The notes: generated by a model from the sequence alone, not told the origin. Shown: positions 15,604 through 22,533, counted from the first letter of the stretch. The stretch is 22,688 bases of DNA from G020354025 sp964621455 (GCA_964621455.1 CAZULW010000035.1:1-22688), one strand, 5' to 3'. Numbers and translations are program-made.

Positions 15604-16172
15604 GGTTGGTCTTCACGTATGAACCCGATTCTGCTTCGCTTTGACTCGGGTGGCACCATCAACTGGCGAATAGCTTCGACGAGCGATTGGATCGCTTCAT
15701 CGTGACTTTCCAACCTGCGCTCCAGATCAGCCAGTTTAATTGCCAACTCTCTATGTGTAGACAAGAATTCCCGTAGCCGCACAAATGCACGGACAACGTA
15801 TACGCTAACCTCCACAGCCCGTTCAGAATTGAGGACACTTGCGGCCATGATTGCACCGTGTTCTGTAAATGCATAGGGGAGGGAAGGAGAGTGCTTGAGC
15901 TTTTCCAAGTGGTCGCAATTTGCGACCAGTTCGGCTTTCTCCTCGGCTGTTAGTTGGAACATGAAATCTGCCGGGAACCGCTCCTTATTTCGCTTGACCT
16001 GCTCATTGAGCCTTTTTGTTTGAACGCCATACAGCATGGCCAGGTCATTATCTATCATCACTTTCTGGCCGCGGATAAGCAGGATCCGTTCCTCAATACG
16101 CCCAACCGGAATAATCGCCGTGCCGTTGGTCAACGCTAATTTCCCTACAGATGATATTGGAGGTGGCCGCAT
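15600..16172 (-). CDS. ORF6N-domain DNA-binding protein
   Basis: 190 residues from ATG 16172. The ORF6N domain covers about 21-110: IPVGRIEERILLIRGQKVMI, LAMLYGVQTKRLNEQVKRN, ERFPADFMFQL, ELVANCDHL and LPYAFTEHG. A C-terminal helical, coiled-coil-like part follows (about 135-172, FLSTHRELAIKLADLERRL). The family occurs in phage anti-repressors and, as I recall, within type I restriction-modification loci, which fits the hsdM-like tail 22 nt upstream. The first ~18 residues are unconserved; a TTG at codon 14 preceded by TAGGGA is an alternative start. The ATG and its AAGGTGG ribosome site lie inside an inverted repeat whose core recurs within the gene. AT-richer than neighbours. Confidence 0.85.
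   Translation of the reverse strand: MRPPPISSVGKLALTNGTAIIPVGRIEERILLIRGQKVMIDNDLAMLYGVQTKRLNEQVKRNKERFPADFMFQLTAEEKAELVANCDHLEKLKHSPSLPYAFTEHGAIMAASVLNSERAVEVSVYVVRAFVRLREFLSTHRELAIKLADLERRLESHDEAIQSLVEAIRQLMVPPESKRSRIGFIREDQP
15910..15928. promoter_or_regulatory. Intragenic palindrome in the ORF6N gene
   Basis: TGGTCGCAA, one central base, TTGCGACCA: perfect 9-bp arms. It encodes the VANCDH portion of the protein. The same TGGTCGCA/TGCGACCA core forms the start-codon palindrome at 16161-16185. Confidence 0.55.
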
Positions 16173-16185
16173 TTTGCGACCACCT
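16161..16185 (-). promoter_or_regulatory. Inverted repeat covering the ORF6N start codon and ribosome site
   Basis: Plus-strand arms AGGTGGCCGCA (16161-16171) and TGCGACCACCT (16175-16185) around a TTT centre. One position is mismatched in DNA and is a G-U pair in RNA. The ATG (16172-16170) sits at the tip and the AAGGTGG ribosome site is in the stem, so an RNA hairpin would hide both. It could equally be a protein operator. Confidence 0.55.
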
Positions 16186-16193
16186 TGGACAAG

Positions 16194-16301
16194 TTACTCC
16201 TCACTATCAATATCCAGAACCTTCAGGTTTCGCCGAACAGCTACGTCCAGAGAACTGGACTTCGCAAACTGCCCCTCCAACTGTGAAACAAGTCGTTTCA
16301 T
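16194..16301 (-). pseudogene. Probable C-terminal remnant of a type I restriction methyltransferase (HsdM-like)
   Basis: A 35-codon frame reading MKRLVSQLEGQFAKSSSLD, then VAVRRNLKVL and a TAA at 16194. The pattern L-x-QLE-x-QFA-x-S-x-x-L-x-x-x-x-R-x-NL-x-x-L is what I remember from the extreme C-terminus of HsdM-type N-6 DNA methylases. The frame stays open upstream but without recognisable methylase motifs (no NPPY), so the main body is lost. The 22-nt spacing to the ORF6N start mirrors hsd loci carrying an ORF6N gene. It could instead be a small independent ORF; a weak AGGG precedes the ATG. Confidence 0.4.
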
Positions 16302-16363
16302 TTTCCCTAAGGTAAAATAACACTTGTAAGTTACAGGGCCGATAGGAATGCTACGCAAGGAAA

Positions 16364-16548
16364 AGAAGGGCCACCCTGCACAGCTTCCGACACACCTTCA
16401 ACAACACGCTAAGGGACTTGGGGTTAAACATAGAGGACAGACGGGTTTTAATGGCCCATGAACCAGTAGCATTACTCGGCTTTACACCCACCCCCATTTC
16501 GAGCTTGCATTGGAGTATGTGAATCGGCTACCGAATTACGTGACTTAA
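16364..16548 (+). pseudogene. Frameshifted C-terminal remnant of a tyrosine recombinase/integrase
   Basis: One frame reads RRATLHSFRHTFNNTLRDLG, then LNIEDRRVLMAH, containing the H-x-x-R box and the usual LMGH position (here MAH). A different frame from about 16462 continues TSSITRLYTHPHFELALEYV and NRLPNYVT before TAA at 16546-16548, carrying the catalytic Tyr (LYTHP). Joining them with one frameshift near 16459-16465 gives a proper integrase C-terminus. Everything upstream (core-binding domain, first catalytic Arg) is missing and a stop lies at 16343. It runs opposite to the neighbouring genes and marks a dead mobile element. Confidence 0.75.
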
Positions 16549-16566
16549 TCTGATTGCACCCCTGTT

Positions 16567-17154
16567 CTACGGTTCTTCAAGCATCAAATTGAGTAGATAA
16601 CTAAAGACGTCATGAGACGTATCGCGCAGGATATTTCTAATATCCTTTTTTTCCGCATTAATGAAGATTTTTTGACGCTGAACAAAAGGAGCTTGTATGA
16701 AAGCAGGATGCCATAGTGCCTCAACGATCGGAGTCTCACTCCCCGGTGGCCCACTTTCAATGAAGCTCGATTTTGTCATTTCAGTGAGAGATAACTCCAG
16801 ATATCCATAGTATCGGTCTGATTTCATCTCCTTTGCCCGTATCGAGACAAATAATCGTAACTCAACAGGAGCTTCAAGTTGACCAAGGGCGATCTTGTAA
16901 AGTTCATCACTGTCCAGGGGATCACGTTTAATTTCACCGAGAGTAATTCTCTTTGGTAGTATTGTACCGGCAATTTCATAGATTTGTTCTTCAATTTCTG
17001 AATTGGAGAATAGCTCGACATAACTAGGATCAGTATGTACTAAAGCTCTAATATGGTCAATTTTACTGAACCCCCGGTAGTTAGTAAACGGGTATCGTAT
17101 AAGTTGAGCGTTTATTGAACTCAGAAAAACAATTAGAAGGATAAGTACACGCAT
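16567..17154 (-). CDS. Small exported protein of unknown function
   Basis: 195 residues, not recognised. A signal peptide (about 1-17, MRVLILLIVFLSSINAQ) suggests export to the periplasm or surface. The rest is a mixed alpha/beta composition with no cysteines in the mature part, a KRITLGEIKRDPLDSDELYK segment in the middle, and a C-terminal HDVFSYLLNLMLEEP helix. Layout (signal peptide, about 180 residues, final helix) is reminiscent of the exported CsgG-like or FlgO-like small proteins of such genomes, but I see no decisive motif. The start has a GAGAG-type ribosome site. A 16-bp palindrome lies just upstream (17175-17190). Codons are clearly AT-richer than in core genes here, as in the ORF6N region. 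Confidence 0.65.
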   Translation of the reverse strand: MRVLILLIVFLSSINAQLIRYPFTNYRGFSKIDHIRALVHTDPSYVELFSNSEIEEQIYEIAGTILPKRITLGEIKRDPLDSDELYKIALGQLEAPVELRLFVSIRAKEMKSDRYYGYLELSLTEMTKSSFIESGPPGSETPIVEALWHPAFIQAPFVQRQKIFINAEKKDIRNILRDTSHDVFSYLLNLMLEEP

Positions 17155-17174
17155 CTGTTTCTCTCTCTTTTTAG

Positions 17175-17190
17175 GTTTCTATTTAGAAAC
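17175..17190. promoter_or_regulatory. Palindrome upstream of the small exported protein gene
   Basis: GTTTCTA, TT, TAGAAAC: perfect 7-bp arms, 20 bp upstream of the ATG at 17154. Its position suits an operator or leader hairpin; nothing else supports it. Confidence 0.3.
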
Positions 17191-17212
17191 ACCGCTGACG
17201 AGCTTACTCATA

Positions 17213-17506
17213 CTAGTAGTCGACTGTCCCGCCCCTATTCTTTGGACCGCTCTTAAAGTTAGGATTTTGGGCTTCAGTTAACACATAAAAAATCCATCCT
17301 GTGTAGTTCCTGATTAAATGGGAGTACAGGATCACCATCTTGATGGACTTGCTGTATTCTGGTGTCACCAAGCAGGCGATGTAGAAGCCTTTAAAAGTGT
17401 CTCTTTGCAAAAATGCATTTATAGCCCACATTGCTCTGATACCTAACAATATGGAGCCTAGGTCTTGTGGGTAAATGGTTAGTGTGGCTATTTTGTGGCT
17501 GCGCAT
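17213..17506 (-). CDS. Doubtful hypothetical ORF
   Basis: 97 codons from ATG 17506. The product is not recognised: moderately hydrophobic (SILLGIRAMWAINAFL, MVILYSHLIRNYTGWIFYVL) without a clean signal peptide, ending in a polar K/N/G-rich tail. Ribosome site weak. AT-rich composition matches the small exported gene next to it. It may be a real accessory gene, or the decayed end of a longer one inside the tRNA-bracketed island. Confidence 0.25.
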   Translation of the reverse strand: MRSHKIATLTIYPQDLGSILLGIRAMWAINAFLQRDTFKGFYIACLVTPEYSKSIKMVILYSHLIRNYTGWIFYVLTEAQNPNFKSGPKNRGGTVDY

Positions 17507-17528
17507 ATCGCCACAGACTACACTCCCC

Positions 17529-17548
17529 TATCCGCCGGCTGGCGGATA
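17529..17548. repeat. Palindromic element TATCCGCC/GGCGGATA
   Basis: Perfect 8-bp arms around GGCT. Such TATCCGCC hairpins are widespread intergenic elements. It adjoins the A-run of the truncated terminator copy. Confidence 0.6.
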
Positions 17549-17613
17549 AAAAACCCCCGGCCTCTTATGGGTAACCGGTGGCATCGTCCGTACGCCCGAG
17601 AGGACTGGACCCC
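17549..17613 (-). pseudogene. Degenerate duplicate of the tRNA-Arg 3' end and its terminator
   Basis: Compared with 17654-17720 it repeats, in order, the A-run/CCCCCGGC arm, CTCTTAT, AACCGG, and then TACGCCCGAGAGGACT (acceptor 3' strand and T-arm), with scattered substitutions and small gaps. No anticodon arm or 5' acceptor strand follows, so it cannot be a functional tRNA. It could be a tandem duplication scar or an old attachment site. Confidence 0.6.
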
Positions 17614-17653
17614 CGACGCAAAAGGTCGGAGGCGAATCCCCAACCGCCACATG

Positions 17654-17687
17654 AAAAACCCCCGGCACTCTTATAGAACCGGGGATT
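17654..17687 (-). terminator. Rho-independent terminator of the tRNA cluster
   Basis: On the minus strand, CCCCGG and CCGGGG arms with a 13-nt loop, followed by GTTTTT, beginning 9 nt after the tRNA-Arg 3' end. Confidence 0.75.
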
Positions 17688-17695
17688 CTCGTCGG

Positions 17696-17769
17696 TACGC
17701 CCGAGAGGACTCGAACCCCTAACCTTCTGGTCCGTAGCCAGACGCTCTGTCCAGTTGAGCTACGGGCGC
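17696..17769 (-). tRNA. tRNA-Arg(ACG)
   Basis: 74 nt. GCGCCCG / CGGGCGT acceptor (one G-U), TTCGAGT T-loop, anticodon stem TCTGG/CCAGA with loop CTACGGA, giving anticodon ACG, the tRNA whose A34 is the TadA substrate. CCA not encoded. Last gene of a Gln-Glu-Arg cluster. Confidence 0.95.
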
Positions 17770-17792
17770 GTTATTTCCTCATGCTTCTGGCG

Positions 17793-17854
17793 GGTCGCCC
17801 TGAGGTTCTCGAAGGGTGACCTGGTCCGTCGTACTTCGACAAGCTCAGCACGAC
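17793..17854. repeat. Two REP-like hairpins between tRNA-Glu and tRNA-Arg
   Basis: First stem GGTCGCCCT (17793-17801) with AGGGTGACC (17813-17821), one mismatch. Second stem GTCGT (17828) with ACGAC (17850), enclosing the TTCGACAAGCTCAG phrase found as an intergenic repeat in many bacterial genomes. Confidence 0.65.
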
Positions 17855-17866
17855 AGTCCAGTCTCG

Positions 17867-17938
17867 TAGCGCATAGGGGAATCGAACCCCTGTTACCGGC
17901 GTGAGAGGCCGGCGTCCTAACCCCTAGACGAATGCGCC
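17867..17938 (-). tRNA. tRNA-Glu(CTC)
   Basis: 72 nt. GGCGCAT / ATGCGCT acceptor, TTCGATT T-loop, anticodon stem CCGGC/GCCGG with loop CTCTCAC, anticodon CTC. CCA not encoded. 14 nt after tRNA-Gln in the same transcript. Confidence 0.94.
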
Positions 17939-17952
17939 GTAAGTCTTACTCG

Positions 17953-18023
17953 TTGGGGAACAGGGACTCGAACCCCGATTTTGTGATCCAGAGTCACACG
18001 TCCTGCCATTAGACGATTCCCCA
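17953..18023 (-). tRNA. tRNA-Gln(CTG)
   Basis: 71 nt. TGGGGAA / TTCCCCA acceptor, TTCGAGT T-loop, anticodon stem TGTGA/TCACA with loop CTCTGGA, anticodon CTG. CCA not encoded. First gene of the tRNA cluster. Confidence 0.94.
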
Positions 18024-18040
18024 CTCCAAAAAGCCGCCGG

Positions 18041-18070
18041 AATATAAAGCCGCTGGCAGAGGACAGGCAA
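18041..18070 (-). promoter_or_regulatory. Possible sigma-70-type promoter of the tRNA cluster
   Basis: Minus strand: TTGCCT (-35, 18070-18065), 18-nt spacer, TATATT (-10, 18046-18041), about 17 nt before tRNA-Gln. Position and spacing fit; the lineage's own -10 preference is unknown. Confidence 0.35.
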
Positions 18071-18099
18071 GGCGTGATCCCCCGCCCATAGCGGCGCTT

Positions 18100-19503
18100 T
18101 CACAGAGACCCGAGGAATCGCAGCAGCGCGTCCTCTTTCATGAACCTGACAACTACCCGGGCATAGCTGGACAACTGGTTCACGTCTATGTCAAACTCGT
18201 AGAACACATCCACGTCGGAGGTCTCCAGGCGCACGTCCACGCTGAACCCGCTGGTGGTGATGGCCATCAGGGGCACGAACCGCTTCTGCCGAACCACCCT
18301 GACGCCGTCCCTTGGGAAATAGCGCTCCCACGACATGTCCGGGCTGTCCACCAGCACCGCCCGAACCACCCCCTGCGGGTCAAGCAGCTGCACCACCGGC
18401 ACCACCCGGTAATCCCCTCGGGCGATGCGGTCGGTAAGGTTGGAAGTGAAGTTGAACTTGGACTTATCGTATCTGATGGTCCGCAGGCGGCGCTCTTCCC
18501 GGGTGGACACGTAAGGCAGGCTGTAGAGCATATCCTCCACCAGGGTCTGCTTGACCCGGTAGGACACGGGAATGCTGATATAGACCCGGTTGTCGTTGTA
18601 GGGGTCCACCTCCATGCTCAGGTCGCCGATGTCCGCCGAATAGGGATTGTCGGCCACCCTGCGCAGTACGTCTTCGAACAGCTCGGTGTAGCGGGCCTTT
18701 TCTACCGGCAGCGTGCCGAAGCCTTCCAGCTGAAAGTCCCGGTAATAACTCTCTTCGGACTGGAGGGTACCGGTGGATTCCTGCCGGTATCCGGAGTACA
18801 CATCCATGGCTTCCTCCAGGTCTTCCAGGGCGCGGGCCAGGTCTTCCTGAACCTGGGGCAGCTGCCGACTGTACTCTTCGGCCGGGGCTAAGCCGGGCCT
18901 CACGGCCTCCAGTGGCGGGAAGGGTCGCACTGCGGCTTCCGGTGGTGCCTCCAGGTCGATGCCGCTGAAGAACTCCAGACCTTTCACCATAGACAGAACT
19001 TTCTCCACCAGCAGCTCGTTGAGCTGAGGGATGTCGCTGTACAGCGCCTCCAGGGACTCCATTCGCAGGCTGGACCAGTCTTTTATGTCCAGCAGCTGCA
19101 GGTCCACCACCAACCGGGCATCTTCCCGGCGGTAGGCACCCATCAGCAGGAGGGTATTGCTGGCCAGGCGGCGGGCCTCGCCGGCTCTCTCCGCGACACG
19201 CGCCTCAAGGAAAGGGGCGATATCCCCGGCGTCACGGGCAATGATCCGGGGCTCTTCCTCCATCCGCAGGAGAACCATGTCCTTCAGCGCCTTGGAAAGC
19301 CAATCCAGGCGGGTATCCCCCGGGAGGTTGTCGAAATCCAGGACGAACAGAGTGATCGCATCGCGGTCCGGCGGCCCTGTCAGGCGGGGCCACCCCGGGC
19401 GCGGCGTGGTCTGCCCAATCAGACCGCCCATCATAAAAGCGAGCAGCCAGAGCAGGACGAGCCCCCGGCCCCTTAATAGTACGTTATAATGCGGCTGAGA
19501 CAT
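18100..19503 (-). CDS. Exported protein with TolB/CsgG-like N-terminal domain, function unknown
   Basis: 467 residues. A signal or membrane segment (about 13-31, LVLLWLLAFMMGGLIGQ) suggests a periplasmic or outer-membrane-facing protein. From about 48 the text TLFVLDFDNLPGDTRLDWLS, followed by KALKDMVLL, a RIIARD strand and LLLMGAYRREDARLVVDLQL, is the pattern of TolB/FlgO/CsgG-like N-terminal domains that bind partners or peptidoglycan-linked complexes. A charged helical stretch (about 210-260) connects to a second, beta-rich domain (about 275-467) that I do not recognise. No catalytic motif is visible. No strong ribosome site at the ATG. It is transcribed toward the tRNA cluster with only 77 bp between, and stands alone. 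The GC-rich codon use matches core genes here. Confidence 0.75.
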   Translation of the reverse strand: MSQPHYNVLLRGRGLVLLWLLAFMMGGLIGQTTPRPGWPRLTGPPDRDAITLFVLDFDNLPGDTRLDWLSKALKDMVLLRMEEEPRIIARDAGDIAPFLEARVAERAGEARRLASNTLLLMGAYRREDARLVVDLQLLDIKDWSSLRMESLEALYSDIPQLNELLVEKVLSMVKGLEFFSGIDLEAPPEAAVRPFPPLEAVRPGLAPAEEYSRQLPQVQEDLARALEDLEEAMDVYSGYRQESTGTLQSEESYYRDFQLEGFGTLPVEKARYTELFEDVLRRVADNPYSADIGDLSMEVDPYNDNRVYISIPVSYRVKQTLVEDMLYSLPYVSTREERRLRTIRYDKSKFNFTSNLTDRIARGDYRVVPVVQLLDPQGVVRAVLVDSPDMSWERYFPRDGVRVVRQKRFVPLMAITTSGFSVDVRLETSDVDVFYEFDIDVNQLSSYARVVVRFMKEDALLRFLGSL

Positions 19504-19633
19504 GCGCTAAAATCTTAACAACCCGAACCGGAGCACTGACACCCGGAATACATAAAGACCTGTGCGAATGGTGCGCGGCTCCAACGGCATAATTTAATAT
19601 CGGGTAAGGCCCTATCCGCCATGTTCCTTACGG

Positions 19634-20023
19634 TTACGGCTCCACCCCGGGGCCTTCCACTTTGCCCGAACCAGGTTCGCCTTGTGTCGGCTCCGGGGCT
19701 GGAAAAGGCTCCGAGAGACCGATGGAGACGCCCCCGCCCAGGGCCGCAAGAAAGTTATATATCACAGCCGCTGCGACGGCGATAAGGGTGGCCGCTACGG
19801 TGCTGAGGAACCCCATTACCAGGCTGAATAAAATTCCCACTGCGACCCCGGCGCCCCGGTCCACGATAGGCACGTCAGTAAACTCACTAGCGAAATTGAT
19901 GATGAGACCGCCGACCAGCAGGTAGCTGCCAAAAATGATAATAGAAGAGACAATCCAGGCCAGGGGGAATACCGTCCGCGCCGCGGACCAGACATTGATT
20001 TCCTTTATCAGCACCCTGCTCAT
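19634..20023 (-). CDS. Small membrane protein, DUF3566-like
   Basis: 129 residues. Hydrophobic segments at about 20-45 (FPLAWIVSSIIIFGSYLLVG) and 58-92 (VAVGILFSLVMGFLSTVAAT and following), then the motif YNFLAALGGGVSIGL and a Pro/Glu/Gly-rich tail. The pattern of two or more membrane helices ending in YN-x3-A-x-x-GG matches DUF3566-type inner-membrane proteins, whose function is unknown. Ribosome site weak. It is divergent from the symporter gene across a 186-bp spacer, and 130 bp from the TolB-like gene on the same strand, so those two may be co-transcribed. Confidence 0.6.
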   Translation of the reverse strand: MSRVLIKEINVWSAARTVFPLAWIVSSIIIFGSYLLVGGLIINFASEFTDVPIVDRGAGVAVGILFSLVMGFLSTVAATLIAVAAAVIYNFLAALGGGVSIGLSEPFPAPEPTQGEPGSGKVEGPGVEP

Positions 20024-20077
20024 ATCATGGAATATACGAACGAACCATCATCTCGCCGAAACACTCTGTGCCCGATT

Positions 20078-20095
20078 TTGCCCGGCGGCGGGCAA
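20078..20095. promoter_or_regulatory. Palindrome in the divergent spacer
   Basis: TTGCCCG, GCGG, CGGGCAA: perfect 7-bp arms followed on the plus strand by GTTTTATTT. It lies between divergent genes, so an operator is as likely as a weak terminator. Confidence 0.35.
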
Positions 20096-20102
20096 GTTTT
20101 AT

Positions 20103-20132
20103 TTGGAAGACTCCCATTTCATTGGCTATTAT
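20103..20132 (+). promoter_or_regulatory. Possible promoter of the symporter gene
   Basis: TTGGAA (20103-20108), 18-nt spacer, TATTAT (20127-20132), about 78 nt before the chosen start. Match to the sigma-70 consensus is moderate. Confidence 0.3.
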
Positions 20133-20209
20133 CCGCCCAGCTCAGGGCCACACCCGATACAATCTGATCCCATGGCTGACACCTGTAATAATTGTATCAA
20201 GGAGATTTC

Positions 20210-21622
20210 TTGGAGCTATTCACCAATCTTGGCCAAACACTAGCGCAATGGACCGCAACCTTCAGCGGTTGGATTTCACTGCCGCTTATTTTTATCCTCC
20301 TGGGAACCGGTATTTTCGTGTCGTTTCGACTGCGCTGGATCCAACTGCGAAAACTGAAGCACAGTTTCGAGGTCATCGGCGGCAAGTATGACAACCCGGA
20401 GGATGAAGGGGATGTCACCCACTTTCAAGCCCTGTCGGCGGCCCTTTCCGCCACAATCGGCATTGGCAACATCGCCGGTGTTGCCCTGGCCTTGCGCCTG
20501 GGCGGCCCCGGCGCCCTTTTCTGGATGTGGGTAACCGCACTCCTGGGCATGGCCCTGAAATACTCCGAGTGCTCCCTGTCCCATTACTACCGCACAATTC
20601 ACGCAGACGGTTCCGCCTCCGGTGGGCCCATGTATTATATCGAAAGGGGCCTTGGACCTGCCTGGAAACCGCTGGCCCTGGCCTTCGCGATCCTGGCCAC
20701 CATCTGCTCTTTCTGCACCGGAAACATGAACCAGGCCAACACCGTTGCCCAGACCATCAGCACTTATGGTGTTCCAACCTGGGTGACTGGTCTTACTATT
20801 GCATTCCTGGTAGGGCTTGTGATCATTGGGGGCATCAAACGGATTGCGGCCGTAGCAAGCCGACTGGTGCCCACCATGGCGGTACTCTACGTTGGGAGCG
20901 CCCTGCTTATCCTCCTGACAAGACCTCATGCTATACTACCCAGTCTTACAGCCATTTTCACAGAAGCGTTTTCCCTGAAGGCCGGCTGGGGCGGCCTCAT
21001 TACCGTCATCATGTGGGGCATCCGCCGGGGCCTGTATTCCAACGAAGCCGGTCAAGGCTCTGCGCCGATTGCCCACGCCGCCGCCAAGACAAAAGAGTCT
21101 GTGCGTGAGGGGGCCGTTGCCCTCATGGGCCCCTTTATAGATACTCTCATCGTCTGCTCCATGACCGGCCTTGCCATCCTTTCCACCGGCGTCCTGGAGT
21201 CAACGACCCTCACCGGCGCCGCACTCACCCGGGAGGCTTTTCGCACCGGGTTCAGTGTTGCCCCGCAGATCGGAAGCATCATTGTCAACACCTCCGTCTT
21301 CCTCTTCGCTTACAGCACGATGGTCGCCTGGAGCTACTATGGTGACCGCTCTGTTGAATATCTCATTGGTCCCCAAGCCATCAGGCCATACCGCTGGGTC
21401 TATGTCTCTTTCAATTTTATAGGCGCTGTCCTGCCCCTGACGTTTGTATGGAACTTCGGCGACATCGCTCTCAGCCTGATGACAATTCCCAATCTCATTG
21501 GAGTGATATTTCTGACCGGGACACTCAAGGTTATGACCAACGAATACTTCTCCCGCAAGCACCTGACCTATCAAGAATATCTCGCCCGGAAGGATTCCCT
21601 GGGACAGCAGGAGGCCTCGTGA
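20210..21622 (+). CDS. Sodium:alanine/glycine symporter (AGCS family)
   Basis: 470 residues from TTG 20210, chosen because AAGGAG (20199-20204) lies 5 nt upstream; an earlier TTG at 20192 would put this ribosome site inside the gene. An inner-membrane carrier using the sodium gradient to import alanine, glycine or similar amino acids. Family hallmarks near the N-terminal third: FQALSAALSATIGIGNIAGV followed by GGPGALFWMWVTALLGMALKYSE, and SGGPMYYIERGLG. A later conserved GLYSNEAGQGSAPIAHAAA segment follows. Around 10-11 membrane segments are evident and length is normal. Substrate preference cannot be read from sequence. It is followed after 85 bp by the phosphatase gene on the same strand; the two may share a transcript but have no obvious functional link. 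Confidence 0.93.
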   Translation: MELFTNLGQTLAQWTATFSGWISLPLIFILLGTGIFVSFRLRWIQLRKLKHSFEVIGGKYDNPEDEGDVTHFQALSAALSATIGIGNIAGVALALRLGGPGALFWMWVTALLGMALKYSECSLSHYYRTIHADGSASGGPMYYIERGLGPAWKPLALAFAILATICSFCTGNMNQANTVAQTISTYGVPTWVTGLTIAFLVGLVIIGGIKRIAAVASRLVPTMAVLYVGSALLILLTRPHAILPSLTAIFTEAFSLKAGWGGLITVIMWGIRRGLYSNEAGQGSAPIAHAAAKTKESVREGAVALMGPFIDTLIVCSMTGLAILSTGVLESTTLTGAALTREAFRTGFSVAPQIGSIIVNTSVFLFAYSTMVAWSYYGDRSVEYLIGPQAIRPYRWVYVSFNFIGAVLPLTFVWNFGDIALSLMTIPNLIGVIFLTGTLKVMTNEYFSRKHLTYQEYLARKDSLGQQEAS

Positions 21623-21707
21623 TGGTGCCGGCTTCTTCCAGCTTGCGAAGGCCCCTTCGATAAGTAACCACCTGGTATCCTTCTGGATTCTGCGTATAAG
21701 AGCCTCC

Positions 21708-22511
21708 ATGCCTGAACTCGACCGCATATTAGAGACAACCCTGGAGATCGCCCGGCGGGCGGGGGCTATCCTCATGGACAAGTTTCAGCGCTTGGAGCAA
21801 GTGCAAAAAAAGGGGGTGGTGGATCTTGTCACCGAGGCGGACCTGGCCAGTGAAGAAGCGATCGTCTCCACCCTGCGCCGGGCCTTCCCGGAGCATACTA
21901 TCGTGGCCGAAGAAGGGGACTACGACCAGTCCACCCCCTCTCCCCATCACTGGGTCATCGATCCCCTGGACGGCACCACCAACTACGTCCATGGCCTGCC
22001 CATCTTCGCCGTATCCATCGGCTACCAGCTGGAAGGCGAAACGGTGGTGGGGGTAGTCATCAACCCGGCCCAAGGTGAGGAGTACGTGGCGGTCAAAGAC
22101 CGGGGGGCTACTCTCAATGGTCTGCCTATCCGGGTGAGTCCGGTGGATACACTACAGAACAGCCTCCTGGTCACCGGCTTCCCTTACAGCCACGACGAGG
22201 TGTTCTATCGCAGCTTCGACCTGTACCGGGAGTTGTCCGACCGCTGCCAGGGCGTCAGGCGGTTGGGAGCCGCGGCCCTGGACTTCTGCTACGTGGCCGC
22301 CGGTCGCTTCGACGCCTTCTACGAGGCTAACTTGAGGCCGTGGGACCTGTGCGCCGGTGACCTCATCTGCCGCGAGGCGGGCGGCAGCACCTCCGACTGG
22401 CTGGGCGGCCCCATGCCCTTCTCCGGCCGCCGCATCCTGGCCAGCAACGGCCGAATCCATGAGGAGGTGCTTGAAGTACTGGCCCAGCCGGAGTTCGCGG
22501 GGCTGAGGTGA
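21708..22511 (+). CDS. suhB: Inositol monophosphatase family protein (SuhB-like)
   Basis: 267 residues, cytoplasmic Mg-dependent phosphatase. Metal and catalytic motifs are complete: TEAD (42-45), VAEEGD (66-71), the WVIDPLDGTTNYVHG block (82-96; Asp85 and Asp88) and the second signature RPWDLCAGDLICREAGG (210-226; Asp213). Length fits SuhB/IMPase enzymes that hydrolyse inositol-1-phosphate. Some relatives act on fructose-1,6-bisphosphate, PAP or histidinol phosphate, so the exact substrate is open; PAP phosphatase would connect with the APS kinase at 858-2570 but nothing here proves it. The ATG has an AAGAG-type ribosome site. No terminator is visible downstream. Confidence 0.93.
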   Translation: MPELDRILETTLEIARRAGAILMDKFQRLEQVQKKGVVDLVTEADLASEEAIVSTLRRAFPEHTIVAEEGDYDQSTPSPHHWVIDPLDGTTNYVHGLPIFAVSIGYQLEGETVVGVVINPAQGEEYVAVKDRGATLNGLPIRVSPVDTLQNSLLVTGFPYSHDEVFYRSFDLYRELSDRCQGVRRLGAAALDFCYVAAGRFDAFYEANLRPWDLCAGDLICREAGGSTSDWLGGPMPFSGRRILASNGRIHEEVLEVLAQPEFAGLR

Positions 22512-22533
22512 GGAAGCATTCAGCGGTCAGCGG

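Noticed and set aside
17495..17722. Plus-strand ORF over the tRNA-Arg duplicate
   Set aside because: It reads through the tRNA and terminator repeats; no protein signal.
20192..20209. Upstream TTG as the symporter start
   Set aside because: The ribosome site AAGGAG lies inside these codons and fits the TTG at 20210.
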